DNA of 64,000 nt from Curvibacter lanceolatus ATCC 14669 (GCF_000381265.1 NZ_KB906260.1:124001-188000), one strand, 5' to 3'. Shown: positions 28,701-38,433, numbered from the stretch's first letter. Notes: generated by a model not told the origin, from the letters alone. Translations and numbers: made by a program.

Positions 28701-30227
28701 CGTCAGCGTGAGGCCACCTGGGGGGGTGAACACCGTCATGCCGGTGTACTGCACATTGGGCGGCAACTGATCCCACACCACGGTATAGGGCGTACTGGTC
28801 GCTGCCGTGCCTTTGTTGCTGAGCACCAGGTTGTAGCTGCCCGAGGCACCGACCTGCAGGCTGGCCGGGTTGCTTTTGCTCAGGCTCAGCAGAACGCTGC
28901 CCAAAGTGACGTTGCAGCTGACGGCATTGCCCAGGGCCGTGGCCTTGGCGTCCAGGCTCAGGCTGGTGGCGCTGAAGCTGACACTGCCGCCCCCCAAGCC
29001 CGTGCAAGTGACAGCGCTGATCGCCTGCCCACTGACACTGCTGCTCAGGTTGAGTGTGGTGCTGGCCGAAGTCGTGAGGGCCTGGGGCTCGCCTGTCACG
29101 GGCGTGCCCGCGGTGCCGATCGTCAGCGCCTGTGGGGCCCAGCCGTTGTTGCCGCTGAAGGTATAGGTGCCAGGCTGGTTGCCCTTGAGGGTCAAGCTCA
29201 GGCTCCGGCCGCCCACGGTCAGGGCGGTCGTGACAGCACATCCTTGGGGGGTGCCATTGGCGGTACAGGAGGCCGGGCTGAGGGCCGCACCAGACCCTGT
29301 CGGGCTGGTAATGGCGACGTTGCGCACCGATTGCCCCAACGCGGCCGCGGTGGGTCGAACAATGATCTCGAAACTCATGGTGTTGTTGGCGGGAAGCGGC
29401 GGCTGTCGGGTGATCTGGCAGGTCAACAACAAGCCGCTGGCCACATCGCCTGAAGGCGTGCAAGACACCGCAGACAGCCCGCCGCCGGACACGGGCCTGG
29501 CCGACACGAACTCCATGTTGGGGGCCAATTGATCGACCACATTGAGCACCGGGTCCATGACAGAGGTGGTTGAAGCGGCCACCCCCAGGGTGTAGCTGGC
29601 GGCCACCCCGGGCACCAGTTGCGGCGGGTTGGCCTTGCTCAGGGTCAGGCCCGCCTTGCCGTAGATCATCTTGCAAACAATCTGGGCACCCGGCTTGATG
29701 TAGCTGGCCGGCACCGTGAAATTGGCTTGGGGCCAAGTGAAAGGAAGCCGCCAGCTGTCCGTGGGGTTGCCGCTGAGATTGGCGGCGCTGTCAGAACAGA
29801 CCAAATCCGTGATGTACCAACTGGGGCCAAAGCTGCCACCGACATATTCGCCGTAGACCGTTCCATAGTTGGCCCAACCGTTGAAACCCCCCATCTGGGT
29901 ATCGGTGTACAACTTGGTCAGCGGGGTAGCCGGCCATGTGTAGTTGCTGTTACTGACGATGACCCCGGGCACCATCAAAGACGCCGCGCCACTGTCGGTC
30001 CGCTGTAGGCGGTGTTCATAGCGGGCGATGGCGTTCCACTCGTCCTGCTCTACCGGTCGGTAGGCAAAGCCGATCTGCTGGCGCTGCAACAGCGTGCTGG
30101 TGCCCGTTGCGGTGCGGCTGCGCGTGTCGCTGACGATGGAGCGGGCCAGCAGGCTCCAGTCGCGGTCGATCTTGAGGGCCACCCGGCACGGCGTTGGAGG
30201 TGTAGTTGCCGAGTTGGCTGGCCCCAC
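25722..30227 (-). pseudogene. Chimeric 1501-codon ORF: beta-barrel fragment joined to DUF11/SdrD-like repeat protein
   Basis: Codons 1-15 are an out-of-frame reading of the signal-peptide gene upstream. Codons 16-79 (LKIDRDWSLLARSIVSD... FAYRPVEQDEWNAIARYEHR) look like the C-terminal beta-barrel of an outer-membrane DUF11-type protein. From codon 80 on comes a cysteine-containing repeat protein: modules with DQL(A/P)PN, GQLLTC, NKA(A/M)VD, CTANGTPQGCAVT and SGNNGWA(P/S)Q, then an SdrD-B-like segment (GQVILDNGVGTGGVAHDGVQNGGETG), a YSDSNCNGRLDSGE calcium-loop-like motif, and an end inside a DUF11 domain (PGQYVEYQVVYSNNSAGPL). No signal peptide belongs to this frame. The barrel lies before the repeats, the reverse of a normal layout. 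Confidence 0.7.
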
Positions 30228-30600
30228 TGCCTTCGATTTGATCGATCAGCTCGATCTTGGACAGCGTGTCCTGACCGTAATTGCGCACACGCAGGGTGAA
30301 GGACACCGTGGCCGTGCCGTCCGGGCTGCCGGTGGCATCCAGATTGACGATGGGCTGGCTGGCCTGTTTGGCCACACCGATGCGGTCGGTGTCGAAGGGA
30401 ACCTGCACGTACACCTCGTTGGAGGGGCTGAGCAGGGGCATTTTGTCGACGGAGAACATACCGGCCGCGATGTTCGGAATCACGGTGCCCGGAGGGGCTA
30501 CAGCAGCCATCGCACTCAGTGCCAACAGCGATGCCAGGAGCATGGCCTGTGTCCCACGGACGCAAACCGTTCGAAACAAGAAGCTCAAAGATCGCTGCAT
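30182..30600 (-). pseudogene. Signal-peptide start of a DUF11-type surface protein, cut after 140 residues
   Basis: ATG at 30600 begins MQRSLSFLFRTVCVRGTQAM with a hydrophobic core LLASLLALSAMAAVA (export signal), followed by NIAAGMFSVDKMPLLSPSNE, a pattern seen at the mature start of long DUF11 proteins, and the DUF11 strand TLRVRNYGQDTLSKIELIDQ. Protein-like sequence stops at NYTSNAVPG (about 30182), where the beta-barrel fragment joins out of frame; translation would continue as nonsense to a stop near 30016. Third gene of the apparent 33647-to-30600 secreted-protein operon. Confidence 0.75.
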
Positions 30601-30780
30601 GGCAGGTGGTTCCGGGCAAAGGTGTTGCCCGCCTGATCGGTATCAGATCGGTGCAACAAAGGAGTGAAACCGCGTCTGCACACGCCCAGACAGGGGCTGG
30701 CAGAGGCCATTTCATACAAAGGGTGGGACAGGCTGGCATGCAGCCTGTCGAGGCATCAGGCCCAAAGGCCTGGGCTTGTT

Positions 30781-30815
30781 CGTTCACCCTCTTCGCTGGG
30801 CGAAGAGGGTGAACG
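30781..30815 (-). terminator. Perfect 15-bp hairpin between secreted-protein genes
   Basis: CGTTCACCCTCTTCG (30781-30795) and its exact complement (30801-30815) flank a 5-base loop, 12 bases after the stop of the 656-residue gene. No T run follows on either strand, so it may be an attenuating or stabilising hairpin rather than a full terminator. Confidence 0.6.
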
Positions 30816-30826
30816 TGACCAGTTAC

Positions 30827-32797
30827 TTACTGGCTGAGTTGCACGCCAAAGGTCAGCGTCAAGGTACCGCCGGGGCCCATGGTGGTCGCCGTGCCGCAGG
30901 TGACACCCGTGGTGCCTGCCACATGGCCGAGGCTGATCGCACCGGTGGTGTTGCTGCCAACGCACTGGCTGGGCGGCTGGATCGGTGCCCACACGGTGTA
31001 GGCCGGAACCATGTCATTGATGCTGACATTGCTCAGGGGCGTCGCGCCATTGTTGGTGGCGGTGATCTGGTAGATCACGCAGGTACCAGGCTTCTGCGTC
31101 AGAGTGACCGTGCTGAAAGCGGCGGTCGCACCGGTGCAAGCCAGGTCAGCCGACTGGGTCTTGACCACAACCAATTGCTTGGCCGTCTGCGCCGTGGTGC
31201 TGTCGACGTTGTTCACCGTGCCGCAATCGTCGCCAGGCGCCGGCTTGTCGGTCACCGTCAAGGTCGCGTTGTTGACGTGACCATCCGAGACACCCGCAGG
31301 GGCAATCACGGTGAGACGCAGCTTCCACTGCTTGCCCGACAGCAGCTGAGGTACGGTGCCACCAGCACCCAGGGGCGAGGTGACCCCGGTGCTGTCGTCA
31401 ATGTAGGCCACGGCATAGCTCCAGCCAGCCGCCACGTCAGCAGGCGGCATGGTGACGGTCACGCTGAACCCGCCTGTACCGCAGGTCTGGGTGCCCGCGT
31501 TGCTCAGGGTGTGCAGGTAGACCACCGAGCCGGGGGTCGAGACCTGACCGGTCTGGCTGGAGGTCAGCAGCAGCTTCTTGAAGGTGGCAGGCTTGACATC
31601 CACCGCGTCTTGCAAGATGTCGCTGACAGGGAAGCCGGTGGAGCCATTGGTCGTCGAGATGGCCTGGAAGTAGATCGGCTGAATCACATTGGTCACGGCG
31701 TTGGCGCCAGGCGTCACGCATGCCACCACTTGCAACTGGGCACCCGCAGCCACGGCCAAAGGCATGGTCACGGGAGCTGGCATGGTTGTGGCGGGAGGCG
31801 TGGGCACGCAGCTGGTGCCTGCGGCGTAGTAGCTCACCGTCCAGGATGCGGGCAGGTTGCCAGGGAAGGCATTGGTGCCGCTGGCATCCAGCTTGAAGCT
31901 GTTGTCCTGGGTATCGTTGTTCTTGATGAACAAGGGGAAGGCCACGGGCACGCCCGGGGTGGTCCCCAGGGTCAAGGTGGGGTTGGGGCTGGGGCCTTGA
32001 CCCAAGTCACCATTGCCCACCAGGCCCGAGCCGGTACCGGCGGCACTGTTGGTCAGATCAACGCCTGCGGCCTGAACCACTTTGGTCACCTGGTCCCAGA
32101 CCGAGTCGAGGGTGAGGTTCGCGCTGGCGATCGAGGATGCGGTGACCAGCACGTTGAACGGACCAGCGCCCACCGAAACGGTCGCCGGCAGGATGGCCTT
32201 GACCACCACCACCACATTGGCGCCAGGCTCGAGGGGACCGGTATCCGGAACGCCGTCGTTGTTGGTGTCCAGCAGCGGTGTCAGGCCATCGGACTTGAAC
32301 AGGTCAAAACGAGTCCCTGCGGGGTAGCCATTGGTGGTGTCGTTGGTCGTTTTGATGTTGAACGAGTCGGTGCCATTGCCTGAAGGCAGGCCGGTGCCAT
32401 TGGCGTCGGCGTAGATGGCAATCTTGGTGAAAGGTGGCACGCCTGCCAGCGTTTCAGCCACGCTGAGCTTGAACTTGTCCGAGCCGTTGCCGGTGTTGGT
32501 CAAGGTGTGCGGCATGTAAACCGTGTTGCCTGCGGCAGCCGACTTGGTGTTCGAGTCGACCAAGGTGAAGCCGCCCACCTGCTGAACAATCGTCAGAGCG
32601 TTGTTGGACTTGGACTCTTGTTGGGTGCCGCCCGAGTCGATGTAGCGCGCCAGCGCTTGGTTGCCGATTTCAGTGCCCGCCGCCGGTGGTGCGGCATGGG
32701 CGGAACCGAAGGTGACCAAAGTGCCCAGAACCAGGGTTCCTACCCAGTTCATGAAGCTCTTGCGGCCACCACCATGTGGACCAGAGTTGATTTTCAA
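30827..32797 (-). CDS. Large secreted DUF11-type (conserved-repeat) protein
   Basis: 656 residues with an N-terminal export signal (basic HGGGRK, core MNWVGTLVLGTLVTFGSAHA). The mature part is threonine-, asparagine- and glycine-rich, beta-strand-like, with DUF11 marks: VYMPHTLTNTGNGSDKFKL near 95, GTCVIYQITATNNGATPLSN and INDMVPAYT near 600. A calcium-loop-like DTNNDGVPDTG lies near 205. No anchor, barrel or sorting signal was found, so it is periplasmic or released to the surface. TTG at 32797 is preferred because GGAGG lies 5 bases upstream and it gives the signal a basic start; ATG at 32752 is the alternative. Function unknown; an envelope or adhesion role is inference. Confidence 0.75.
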   Translation of the reverse strand: MKINSGPHGGGRKSFMNWVGTLVLGTLVTFGSAHAAPPAAGTEIGNQALARYIDSGGTQQESKSNNALTIVQQVGGFTLVDSNTKSAAAGNTVYMPHTLTNTGNGSDKFKLSVAETLAGVPPFTKIAIYADANGTGLPSGNGTDSFNIKTTNDTTNGYPAGTRFDLFKSDGLTPLLDTNNDGVPDTGPLEPGANVVVVVKAILPATVSVGAGPFNVLVTASSIASANLTLDSVWDQVTKVVQAAGVDLTNSAAGTGSGLVGNGDLGQGPSPNPTLTLGTTPGVPVAFPLFIKNNDTQDNSFKLDASGTNAFPGNLPASWTVSYYAAGTSCVPTPPATTMPAPVTMPLAVAAGAQLQVVACVTPGANAVTNVIQPIYFQAISTTNGSTGFPVSDILQDAVDVKPATFKKLLLTSSQTGQVSTPGSVVYLHTLSNAGTQTCGTGGFSVTVTMPPADVAAGWSYAVAYIDDSTGVTSPLGAGGTVPQLLSGKQWKLRLTVIAPAGVSDGHVNNATLTVTDKPAPGDDCGTVNNVDSTTAQTAKQLVVVKTQSADLACTGATAAFSTVTLTQKPGTCVIYQITATNNGATPLSNVSINDMVPAYTVWAPIQPPSQCVGSNTTGAISLGHVAGTTGVTCGTATTMGPGGTLTLTFGVQLSQ

Positions 32798-33007
32798 AAT
32801 AGCCTCCTGCGTCGACTCTGGTTCAAGGTAGCTGCAAATCGCACTGCCTGATTTTCAACAGGCGAGCAACATCAAGGCGACTCGAAAATCACCCCGAAAC
32901 CTTGAACCAAAGCCGACTTGAAGAAAAATCCCTGTCACCGATGAATAGCAACAGGTCAAGGACATCCACACGCCGACTATTCGGCCTATGAAGATGAGGA
33001 GTTTTGA

Positions 33008-33033
33008 ATTGATCCGTTGAAAACCGGATCAAT
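33008..33033 (-). terminator. Hairpin after the 200-residue secreted-protein gene
   Basis: ATTGATCCG / CGGATCAAT, a 9-bp perfect stem with 8-base loop, 12 bases past the stop. No T run; probably partial termination or an RNA-end structure within the operon. Confidence 0.45.
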
Positions 33034-33044
33034 CCATCATGAGA

Positions 33045-33647
33045 TTACTTGCGAGAGATTGAGGCAGCTTGGCCCGAATCATTTTTAAGCGCAGATTTGA
33101 AAGACTCAAGTTGCGCGCGCGCAGACACCGTTTGCGTGGAGCCAGGTGCCAACTGACCCAACTCCCATTTCAGCGAACGGTACTGAACATAGGGAACCGG
33201 CTCGACCTGAACATTGCCGTTGACGCGCACCTGACGCGTCAGGGGTTCAGGTGCATAAGCACCGCTGGCAGTCGCTGCCAGGGCCTTTCCGGGGCCCGGA
33301 CGGGCTGTTTTGGGAAGGTACTCCATGCCCTCGGGAATCGGCAGAATGGCCTGCAGACCCATCACGGGTTTGCCATCTTGATTGGTGTAGCTGGCGCGGT
33401 ACTCAATGACGTCACCTGGCTTGATGGATTGAGCGTCTACCAGGGTTTCTTTTCCATTTTCCGATGTGACCACTTTGTATTGGTCAAGTCGCACTTTCAC
33501 TGGGGCGGCCTTGGTGCTCACAGCCGTGTCGCTGGATTTAGCAACCGGCTGCGCCCAAGTCAGAGACTGAAAACCTGCCAACAGAAAAACAAAAAGGATT
33601 TTCTTGATACAAGCATGCAAGCCCGAATGGCTGATATTCAAAAACAT
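33045..33647 (-). CDS. Small secreted protein with one DUF11-like domain
   Basis: 200 residues. Signal peptide with core ILFVFLLAGFQSLTWAQ, then a single domain whose IKPGDVIEYRASYTNQDGKP and LPIPEGMEYLPKTARPG match the DUF11/conserved-repeat pattern (an Ig-like beta-sandwich). The end is polar (SGQAASISRK) and shows no anchor. The ATG at 33647 is chosen over an upstream TTG because AGAAGG sits 7 bases before it. First of three same-strand secreted DUF11-type genes (33647, 32797, 30600), suggesting a shared envelope structure. Function unknown. Confidence 0.75.
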   Translation of the reverse strand: MFLNISHSGLHACIKKILFVFLLAGFQSLTWAQPVAKSSDTAVSTKAAPVKVRLDQYKVVTSENGKETLVDAQSIKPGDVIEYRASYTNQDGKPVMGLQAILPIPEGMEYLPKTARPGPGKALAATASGAYAPEPLTRQVRVNGNVQVEPVPYVQYRSLKWELGQLAPGSTQTVSARAQLESFKSALKNDSGQAASISRK

Positions 33648-33998
33648 AAACAAACCTTCTTTGCGATAAACATTGACAACACAACTTGGTGGTCACACTC
33701 ATAAAACCATTTGTTGCGTGTGTAATCTTAGTAGTGCACCTCGGACGCCAATGTAGGAGAAGGCCGCAGATTGCCATGTGAATATTTGAATCAATATGAA
33801 AGCATTTAAGACAGGTTCAGCGTGAATTTCGCACACATATGGAAGAAATGACATCCAAAGGATTGAAAAATCGCATCAACGGCATGACCAATATATGCGC
33901 TAGATGCAACTGATACGTCGCAAAACATCATTACGTCCAGCTTACGACAAGGCCTACCCCGCGCCAGGAGCACGCCAAGACCCCTTGGATGTAGCGGA
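33648..33998. other. AT-rich intergenic region upstream of the secreted-protein genes
   Basis: 351 bases between thiD's end and the small DUF11 gene, low in GC and without a supported gene. It should contain the promoter of the minus-strand operon, but no hexamer pair stands out; no terminator with a T run is visible for thiD. Confidence 0.5.
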
Positions 33999-34877
33999 TT
34001 AGATTGCGAGGCGGCGCATGGGCAATGGGGCAAATCCATGGTTCAGAGGCCCATGACCCTGGCCCGTGTGGACGTAGGCACCCGCCTCGATGGCTTGAAG
34101 GATGTAAGACCTGGCCGCACGGACGGCCTGTGGCAGAGCCGCCCCCAACGCCAACTCACAGGCGATGGCGGCAGACAGCGTGCAGCCCGTACCGTGCACG
34201 TTGACGCTGGCAACGCGGGGGCTGGCCAGGTGCAGGTGCTCGCCGTCAGCCATCAACAGCAAATCGACCACCTCATTGCCCGGCAGGTGCCCCCCCTTGA
34301 GCAGCACGGCCCGGGCCCCCAGCGCGATCAGGCGCTGCGCGGCGGGCAGCAATTGCTCTACTCGGGTGATGCGTTGCCCTAGCAGGCATTCAGCCTCATC
34401 GAGGTTGGGGGTCACCAGGGTTGCATGGGGGAACAGCGACGCCACCATCACCTCGACCGTCTCGTTCGCCATCAACATATCGCCGCTGGTCGCCACCATC
34501 ACAGGGTCCACCACCACCTGCGTCCAACCATGCCGCTGAATGGCCGCCACCACCGCATGCACCACATCAGGTGTGGCCAGCATGCCGGTCTTGACGGCAT
34601 CAACACCAATGTCTTCAGCCACGGCATCGATCTCCTGGACCAGATGCGCCACCGGCACCGGGTGCACGGCGCGTACACCCTGTGTGTTTTGGGCTGTGAG
34701 TGCCGTGATGGCGGTCATCCCATAACAGCCGTGGGCCGCGATGGTCTTGAGGTCGGCCTGGATACCGGCGCCACCGCCGCTGTCGGATCCCGCGATGCTC
34801 AATACCCGCGGGTATCGGCAGACCTGGATCTGTTCTGGGCTGGCTGGGGCGGAAACGAGGGAAGCATCAGAGGTCAT
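33999..34877 (-). CDS. thiD: Hydroxymethylpyrimidine/phosphomethylpyrimidine kinase
   Basis: 292-residue ribokinase-fold enzyme phosphorylating HMP and HMP-P in thiamine synthesis. [20 protein letters not shown] at the N-terminus, [16 protein letters not shown], and the catalytic anion-hole motif [16 protein letters not shown] near residue 225 are diagnostic. Length is slightly above the usual 266 because of about 20 extra N-terminal residues. ATG at 34877 is chosen; the longer ORF start (34985) adds a cysteine/arginine-rich tail unlike the family. Divergent from the TPP-riboswitch-led thiO operon. Confidence 0.95.
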   Translation of the reverse strand: MTSDASLVSAPASPEQIQVCRYPRVLSIAGSDSGGGAGIQADLKTIAAHGCYGMTAITALTAQNTQGVRAVHPVPVAHLVQEIDAVAEDIGVDAVKTGMLATPDVVHAVVAAIQRHGWTQVVVDPVMVATSGDMLMANETVEVMVASLFPHATLVTPNLDEAECLLGQRITRVEQLLPAAQRLIALGARAVLLKGGHLPGNEVVDLLLMADGEHLHLASPRVASVNVHGTGCTLSAAIACELALGAALPQAVRAARSYILQAIEAGAYVHTGQGHGPLNHGFAPLPMRRLAI

Positions 34878-35003
34878 GGAAGGGATGTAGGTCGAGCCCA
34901 AAAGTGGCCGATTATGGCGACCGCAAGTCCTGATTGGACGACAGGAAACTGCGCTCTCTGCCTGAACGGCTGCCACACGTTGCATAATCCAGCCGCGGAT
35001 GAA

Positions 35004-35112
35004 ACAGGGGTGCCTGTCGGATGTTCATGCGGTGCAGACAGCACTGCGGTGACTTTGACCTGGCTGAGAAAGACCCTCATGACCCGATCCAGATCATGCT
35101 GGCGTGGGAAGT
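35004..35112 (+). promoter_or_regulatory. TPP riboswitch (thi box) before thiO-thiS-thiG-thiE
   Basis: Conserved landmarks in order: GGGGTGCC (35007-35014), GCTGAGA (35063-35069), ACCC (35073-35076), and the 3' block with GATCCAGATCATGCTGGCG...GGGAAG (35085-35111). The P3 arm is extended by about 40 bases. It lies 185 bases before the thiO ATG. Binding of thiamine pyrophosphate should lower expression of the operon. Confidence 0.92.
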
Positions 35113-35296
35113 TTCAAACATCAACGACGCGTGGCCTCGTTTCGTCCTCAACCCCTGCATCCAGGTAAAGGACTGACGACATGCCCCCTCTGAAAGCCCC
35201 AGGCACTCGCCTCAACGCGACTTCGCCGAACGTCCCACTTTCCCGTTCAACGTCCACCGGCCCTGCTGCCATGCCGACCGACGGTTGCGTGCTGCC

Positions 35297-36412
35297 ATGC
35301 TGATACGACCCAACCAGACGGTCGTGATCCTGGGGGCAGGATTGATGGGCCGCATGCTGGGTCTGCAGTTGTTGCGCGCAGGCCACCCGGTCACGCTGCA
35401 TGACGCCGCAGGCCCCGATGCCGATGGGGCAGCGGCCCGCGTGGCGGCGGCCATGCTGGCCCCCTTGGCGGAGTCGGCCATCACCGAACCTTGTGTGGTG
35501 CGCATGGGGCAGTACGCGCTCGAGCGCTGGCCCGAGCTGCTGGGGCAATTGCGCCATCCTGTTTTCTTTCAGCGCGCGGGCACGCTGATTGTCTGGCACC
35601 GGCAGGATCGGGCCGAAGCAACCCGATTCGAGGGCCTGCTGCGATCCACCCAGATGGCCGTGCCGGGTCTACCCCAACTGCTGCCCCTGAACGCGACCGA
35701 ATTGGCCCAGCAAGAACCAGCACTCGCCCAGCGTTTTCACCAGGGTCTGCTGCTGCCCGGCGAAGGGCAACTGGACAACCGGGGCCTGTTGCAAGCCCTG
35801 CTGATTGAATTGCAGGAAGAAGGCGCCAAGCTGCACTGGAACAGCCCTCAGACACCCGCCGCCTTCGAGTGGGATGAGGACTGCTTCGTCATCGACTGCC
35901 GAGGCATGGGTGCACGCCTTCAATGGCCGGGCCTGCGCGCCGTGCGCGGCGAGGTGGTGCGACTGCATGCCCCCGAGGTGAGCCTGGCACGCCCCACCCG
36001 GCTGATCCACCCCCGATATCCGATCTACATCGCCCCCAAACCAGACCATGTGTTCGTGGTGGGCGCCACCGAGATCGAGAGTGACGACAACAGCCCGGCC
36101 AGCGTGCGCTCCACCCTGGAATTGCTGAGCGCCGCTTACACGGTGCATCCTGGGTTTGCCGAGGCCCGCATCCTCGAACTCAACACCCAGTGCCGCCCCA
36201 CCCTGCCCGACAACCTGCCACGCTTGCGGCGTTGCGGGCCACGCTCGGTGCAGATCAATGGCTTGTACCGACACGGCTTCATGATTTCGCCGGCCATCAC
36301 CGATGTCGCCATGGCCTGGCTCACACGAGGCGATACCCAACTGGCGGAGCAACTGGGCGTGGCGCTGGACAACCACGTCGAATCGCCCAACCCGCAGACC
36401 GAAACCGCCTGA
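35297..36412 (+). CDS. thiO: Glycine oxidase for thiazole synthesis
   Basis: 371-residue FAD amine oxidase (DAO family) that oxidises glycine to iminoglycine, a precursor of the thiazole ring. FAD loop VVILGAGLMGRMLGLQLLRAG at the N-terminus, AAAMLAPLAES (DAO signature) near residue 50, and the C-terminal INGLYRHGFMISPAITDVAM flavin-contact block. The ATG at 35297 is chosen over an in-frame TTG 12 bases earlier; ribosome site weak. First gene downstream of the riboswitch; thiS begins 5 bases after the stop. Confidence 0.93.
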   Translation: MLIRPNQTVVILGAGLMGRMLGLQLLRAGHPVTLHDAAGPDADGAAARVAAAMLAPLAESAITEPCVVRMGQYALERWPELLGQLRHPVFFQRAGTLIVWHRQDRAEATRFEGLLRSTQMAVPGLPQLLPLNATELAQQEPALAQRFHQGLLLPGEGQLDNRGLLQALLIELQEEGAKLHWNSPQTPAAFEWDEDCFVIDCRGMGARLQWPGLRAVRGEVVRLHAPEVSLARPTRLIHPRYPIYIAPKPDHVFVVGATEIESDDNSPASVRSTLELLSAAYTVHPGFAEARILELNTQCRPTLPDNLPRLRRCGPRSVQINGLYRHGFMISPAITDVAMAWLTRGDTQLAEQLGVALDNHVESPNPQTETA

Positions 36413-36416
36413 ACCC

Positions 36417-36614
36417 ATGGACATCAAAGTCAATCAACGCCCCGTGCAGATCCCCCAGGACGGCACCCTGGACGAACTGCTGTGCAGCCAGGGCTTCACG
36501 CCACCGTACGCGGTGGCGATCAACACGCGCTTCATCCCACGGTCGGCCTATGCCCAAACCCACTTGCAGGCAGGCGACCGCGTCGAAGTGATCACCCCAG
36601 TCACCGGAGGCTGA
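36417..36614 (+). CDS. thiS: Sulfur carrier protein ThiS
   Basis: 65-residue ubiquitin-like protein, MDIKVNQRPVQIPQDGTLDE..., ending with the obligatory Gly-Gly (ITPVTGG) that is adenylated and thiocarboxylated to carry sulfur to the thiazole. Size is standard. Only 4 bases to thiO and 4 to thiG. Confidence 0.95.
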   Translation: MDIKVNQRPVQIPQDGTLDELLCSQGFTPPYAVAINTRFIPRSAYAQTHLQAGDRVEVITPVTGG

Positions 36615-36617
36615 GCC

Positions 36618-37433
36618 ATGAACGCACCAAGCAACCCATCGCACGATCCCCTGATTCTTTACGGCCAGTCGTTTGAGAGCCGGCTGATGCTCGGCACGGC
36701 CCGCTACCCCTCACCAGCCACCCTGGAAGCCGCCGTGCGCCTAGCCCGGCCGGCGATGCTGACGGCCTCGCTGCGCCGCCAGGCCAGCGCAGGCGCGGGC
36801 GCCGCCCAGGACAACGAGTTCTGGCGCCTGCTCCAGACCCTGAATGTGCCGGTGCTGCCCAACACCGCAGGCTGCCACACCCCCCAGGAGGCCATCACCA
36901 CGGCCCAGATGGCCCGCGAGGTGTTTGAAACCGACTGGATCAAGCTGGAGCTGATTGGCGATGACTACACCCTGCAACCCGACACACTGAACCTGGTGCC
37001 GGTGGCCGAGCAGTTGATACGTGACGGCTTTCGCGTGCTGCCTTACTGCACCGATGACCTGGTGCTGTGTCAGCGCCTGGTCGACGTGGGGTGCCAGGCC
37101 GTGATGCCCTGGGCCGCCCCCATTGGCACCGGCAAGGGGCCGATCAACCCAAGCGCACTGCAGACCCTGCGTGAGCGCCTGGACGTGCCGCTGATCGTGG
37201 ACGCCGGGCTGGGTCGACCATCGCACGCCTGCACCGTGATGGAGTGGGGCTTTGATGCCGTGTTGCTGAACACCGCCGTGGCCCTGGCCCAGAGCCCGGT
37301 GAAGATGGCCGACGCCTTCGCCAAGGCGGTGGCCGCCGGGCGGCAAGCGCACTTGGCCGGCGCCATGCAGGCCCAGGACAACGCCCAGCCCAGCACCCCG
37401 GTGCTGGGCACCCCTTTCTGGCACCACGCCTGA
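36618..37433 (+). CDS. thiG: Thiazole synthase
   Basis: 271-residue TIM-barrel enzyme joining DXP, iminoglycine and ThiS-thiocarboxylate into the thiazole phosphate. Family marks: [51 protein letters not shown] (catalytic lysine), [12 protein letters not shown] and [20 protein letters not shown], the phosphate-binding C-terminal loop. Length usual. Translationally close to thiS and thiE. Confidence 0.96.
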   Translation: MNAPSNPSHDPLILYGQSFESRLMLGTARYPSPATLEAAVRLARPAMLTASLRRQASAGAGAAQDNEFWRLLQTLNVPVLPNTAGCHTPQEAITTAQMAREVFETDWIKLELIGDDYTLQPDTLNLVPVAEQLIRDGFRVLPYCTDDLVLCQRLVDVGCQAVMPWAAPIGTGKGPINPSALQTLRERLDVPLIVDAGLGRPSHACTVMEWGFDAVLLNTAVALAQSPVKMADAFAKAVAAGRQAHLAGAMQAQDNAQPSTPVLGTPFWHHA

Positions 37434-37441
37434 GCGGTAAC

Positions 37442-38383
37442 ATGACACACGCCACCCACGCTGATATGTTGGCCCAGGCCATCCTGAGCACACACCAAGC
37501 CCGCTTTGGCGGCCCCGGGATCCTGCCCGCCACCTCGGAGACGCCATCCCTGCCTGTCGTACAGCAAGCCGCCTGGCGCGCCTGCAGGGCGCTGGGCTTC
37601 ATTGACGTCGATGCCACCTGCCTGGCCCAGGCCTGGCAGGCGCGTACTGAACGCACCGGACGCGCCGACGATCTGAGCTGGCCCGACCAGCCGCAGGACT
37701 TCGGCCTGGGCCGCTACCCCGCCAACCAGCCAGCCTTTGCGACATGCCCCCAGGCGCTGGGTCTGTACGTGGTGGCGCCGGACGCGAACTGGATCGCGCG
37801 TCTGGCCCACATGGGCATCCCGACTTTGCAGTTGCGCTTCAAGTCGCAAGACCTGGCCGCAGTGCGATCTGAGATCAAGGCAGCCTTGGCGGCCGTCCGG
37901 GGCACCGATGTACGGCTTTTCATCAATGACCACTGGCAGATTGCCCTGGAAGAAGGTGCCTGGGGCGTCCACCTGGGGCAGGAAGACCTGACAGCGCTGG
38001 GCGCAGCCAACCTGGCCACCCTGCGCAACGCCGGCGTGCGCCTGGGGGTCAGCACCCACGGGTACGCCGAAATGGTGTTGGCCGATCAGGTGCGGCCCAG
38101 TTACATCGCCATGGGCGCGGTCTACCCCACCACCTTGAAAGCCATGGCCACGGCGCCCCAAGGTGTTGCCCGTCTGATGGCCTACGCCGATCTGCTGCGC
38201 CGCCAACAGCCCCCCTATCCCTTGGTGGCCATCGGCGGCATCGATCGCGAGCGCCTGAGCGAGGTCTTGCCCAGCGGAGTCGGCAGCGTGGCCGTGGTGC
38301 GGGCCGTCTTGGCCGCCGCCGACCCCCAGGCAGAAGCCCAGGCCTTGATGCGGGCCATGAAGGGCTCTGCCGCTGAAGCTTGA
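37442..38383 (+). CDS. thiE: Thiamine-phosphate synthase with N-terminal extension
   Basis: 313 residues. The C-terminal 210 or so form the ThiE barrel that couples HMP-PP and thiazole phosphate: LQLRFKSQD (K/R-phosphate contact), INDHWQIALEEGAWGVHLGQED, LGVSTHGYAE, YIAMGAVYPTTLK and VAIGGIDRERL. About 95 additional N-terminal residues (HADMLAQAILSTHQARFGG...) have no recognised domain and are roughly half again the normal ThiE size; they could be a relic of another domain or a betaproteobacterial variant. Last gene of the riboswitch-controlled operon. Confidence 0.9.
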   Translation: MTHATHADMLAQAILSTHQARFGGPGILPATSETPSLPVVQQAAWRACRALGFIDVDATCLAQAWQARTERTGRADDLSWPDQPQDFGLGRYPANQPAFATCPQALGLYVVAPDANWIARLAHMGIPTLQLRFKSQDLAAVRSEIKAALAAVRGTDVRLFINDHWQIALEEGAWGVHLGQEDLTALGAANLATLRNAGVRLGVSTHGYAEMVLADQVRPSYIAMGAVYPTTLKAMATAPQGVARLMAYADLLRRQQPPYPLVAIGGIDRERLSEVLPSGVGSVAVVRAVLAAADPQAEAQALMRAMKGSAAEA

Positions 38384-38433
38384 CGGCCTGTTTACAATGC
38401 CGTCATCTCGCAGTCACACTGCCTGCGAGGCCG

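Noticed and set aside
25722-30227. A single functional 1501-residue adhesin
   Set aside because: The frame begins inside another gene read out of frame, has no export signal, and places a barrel fragment before the repeat modules; its end is also abrupt.
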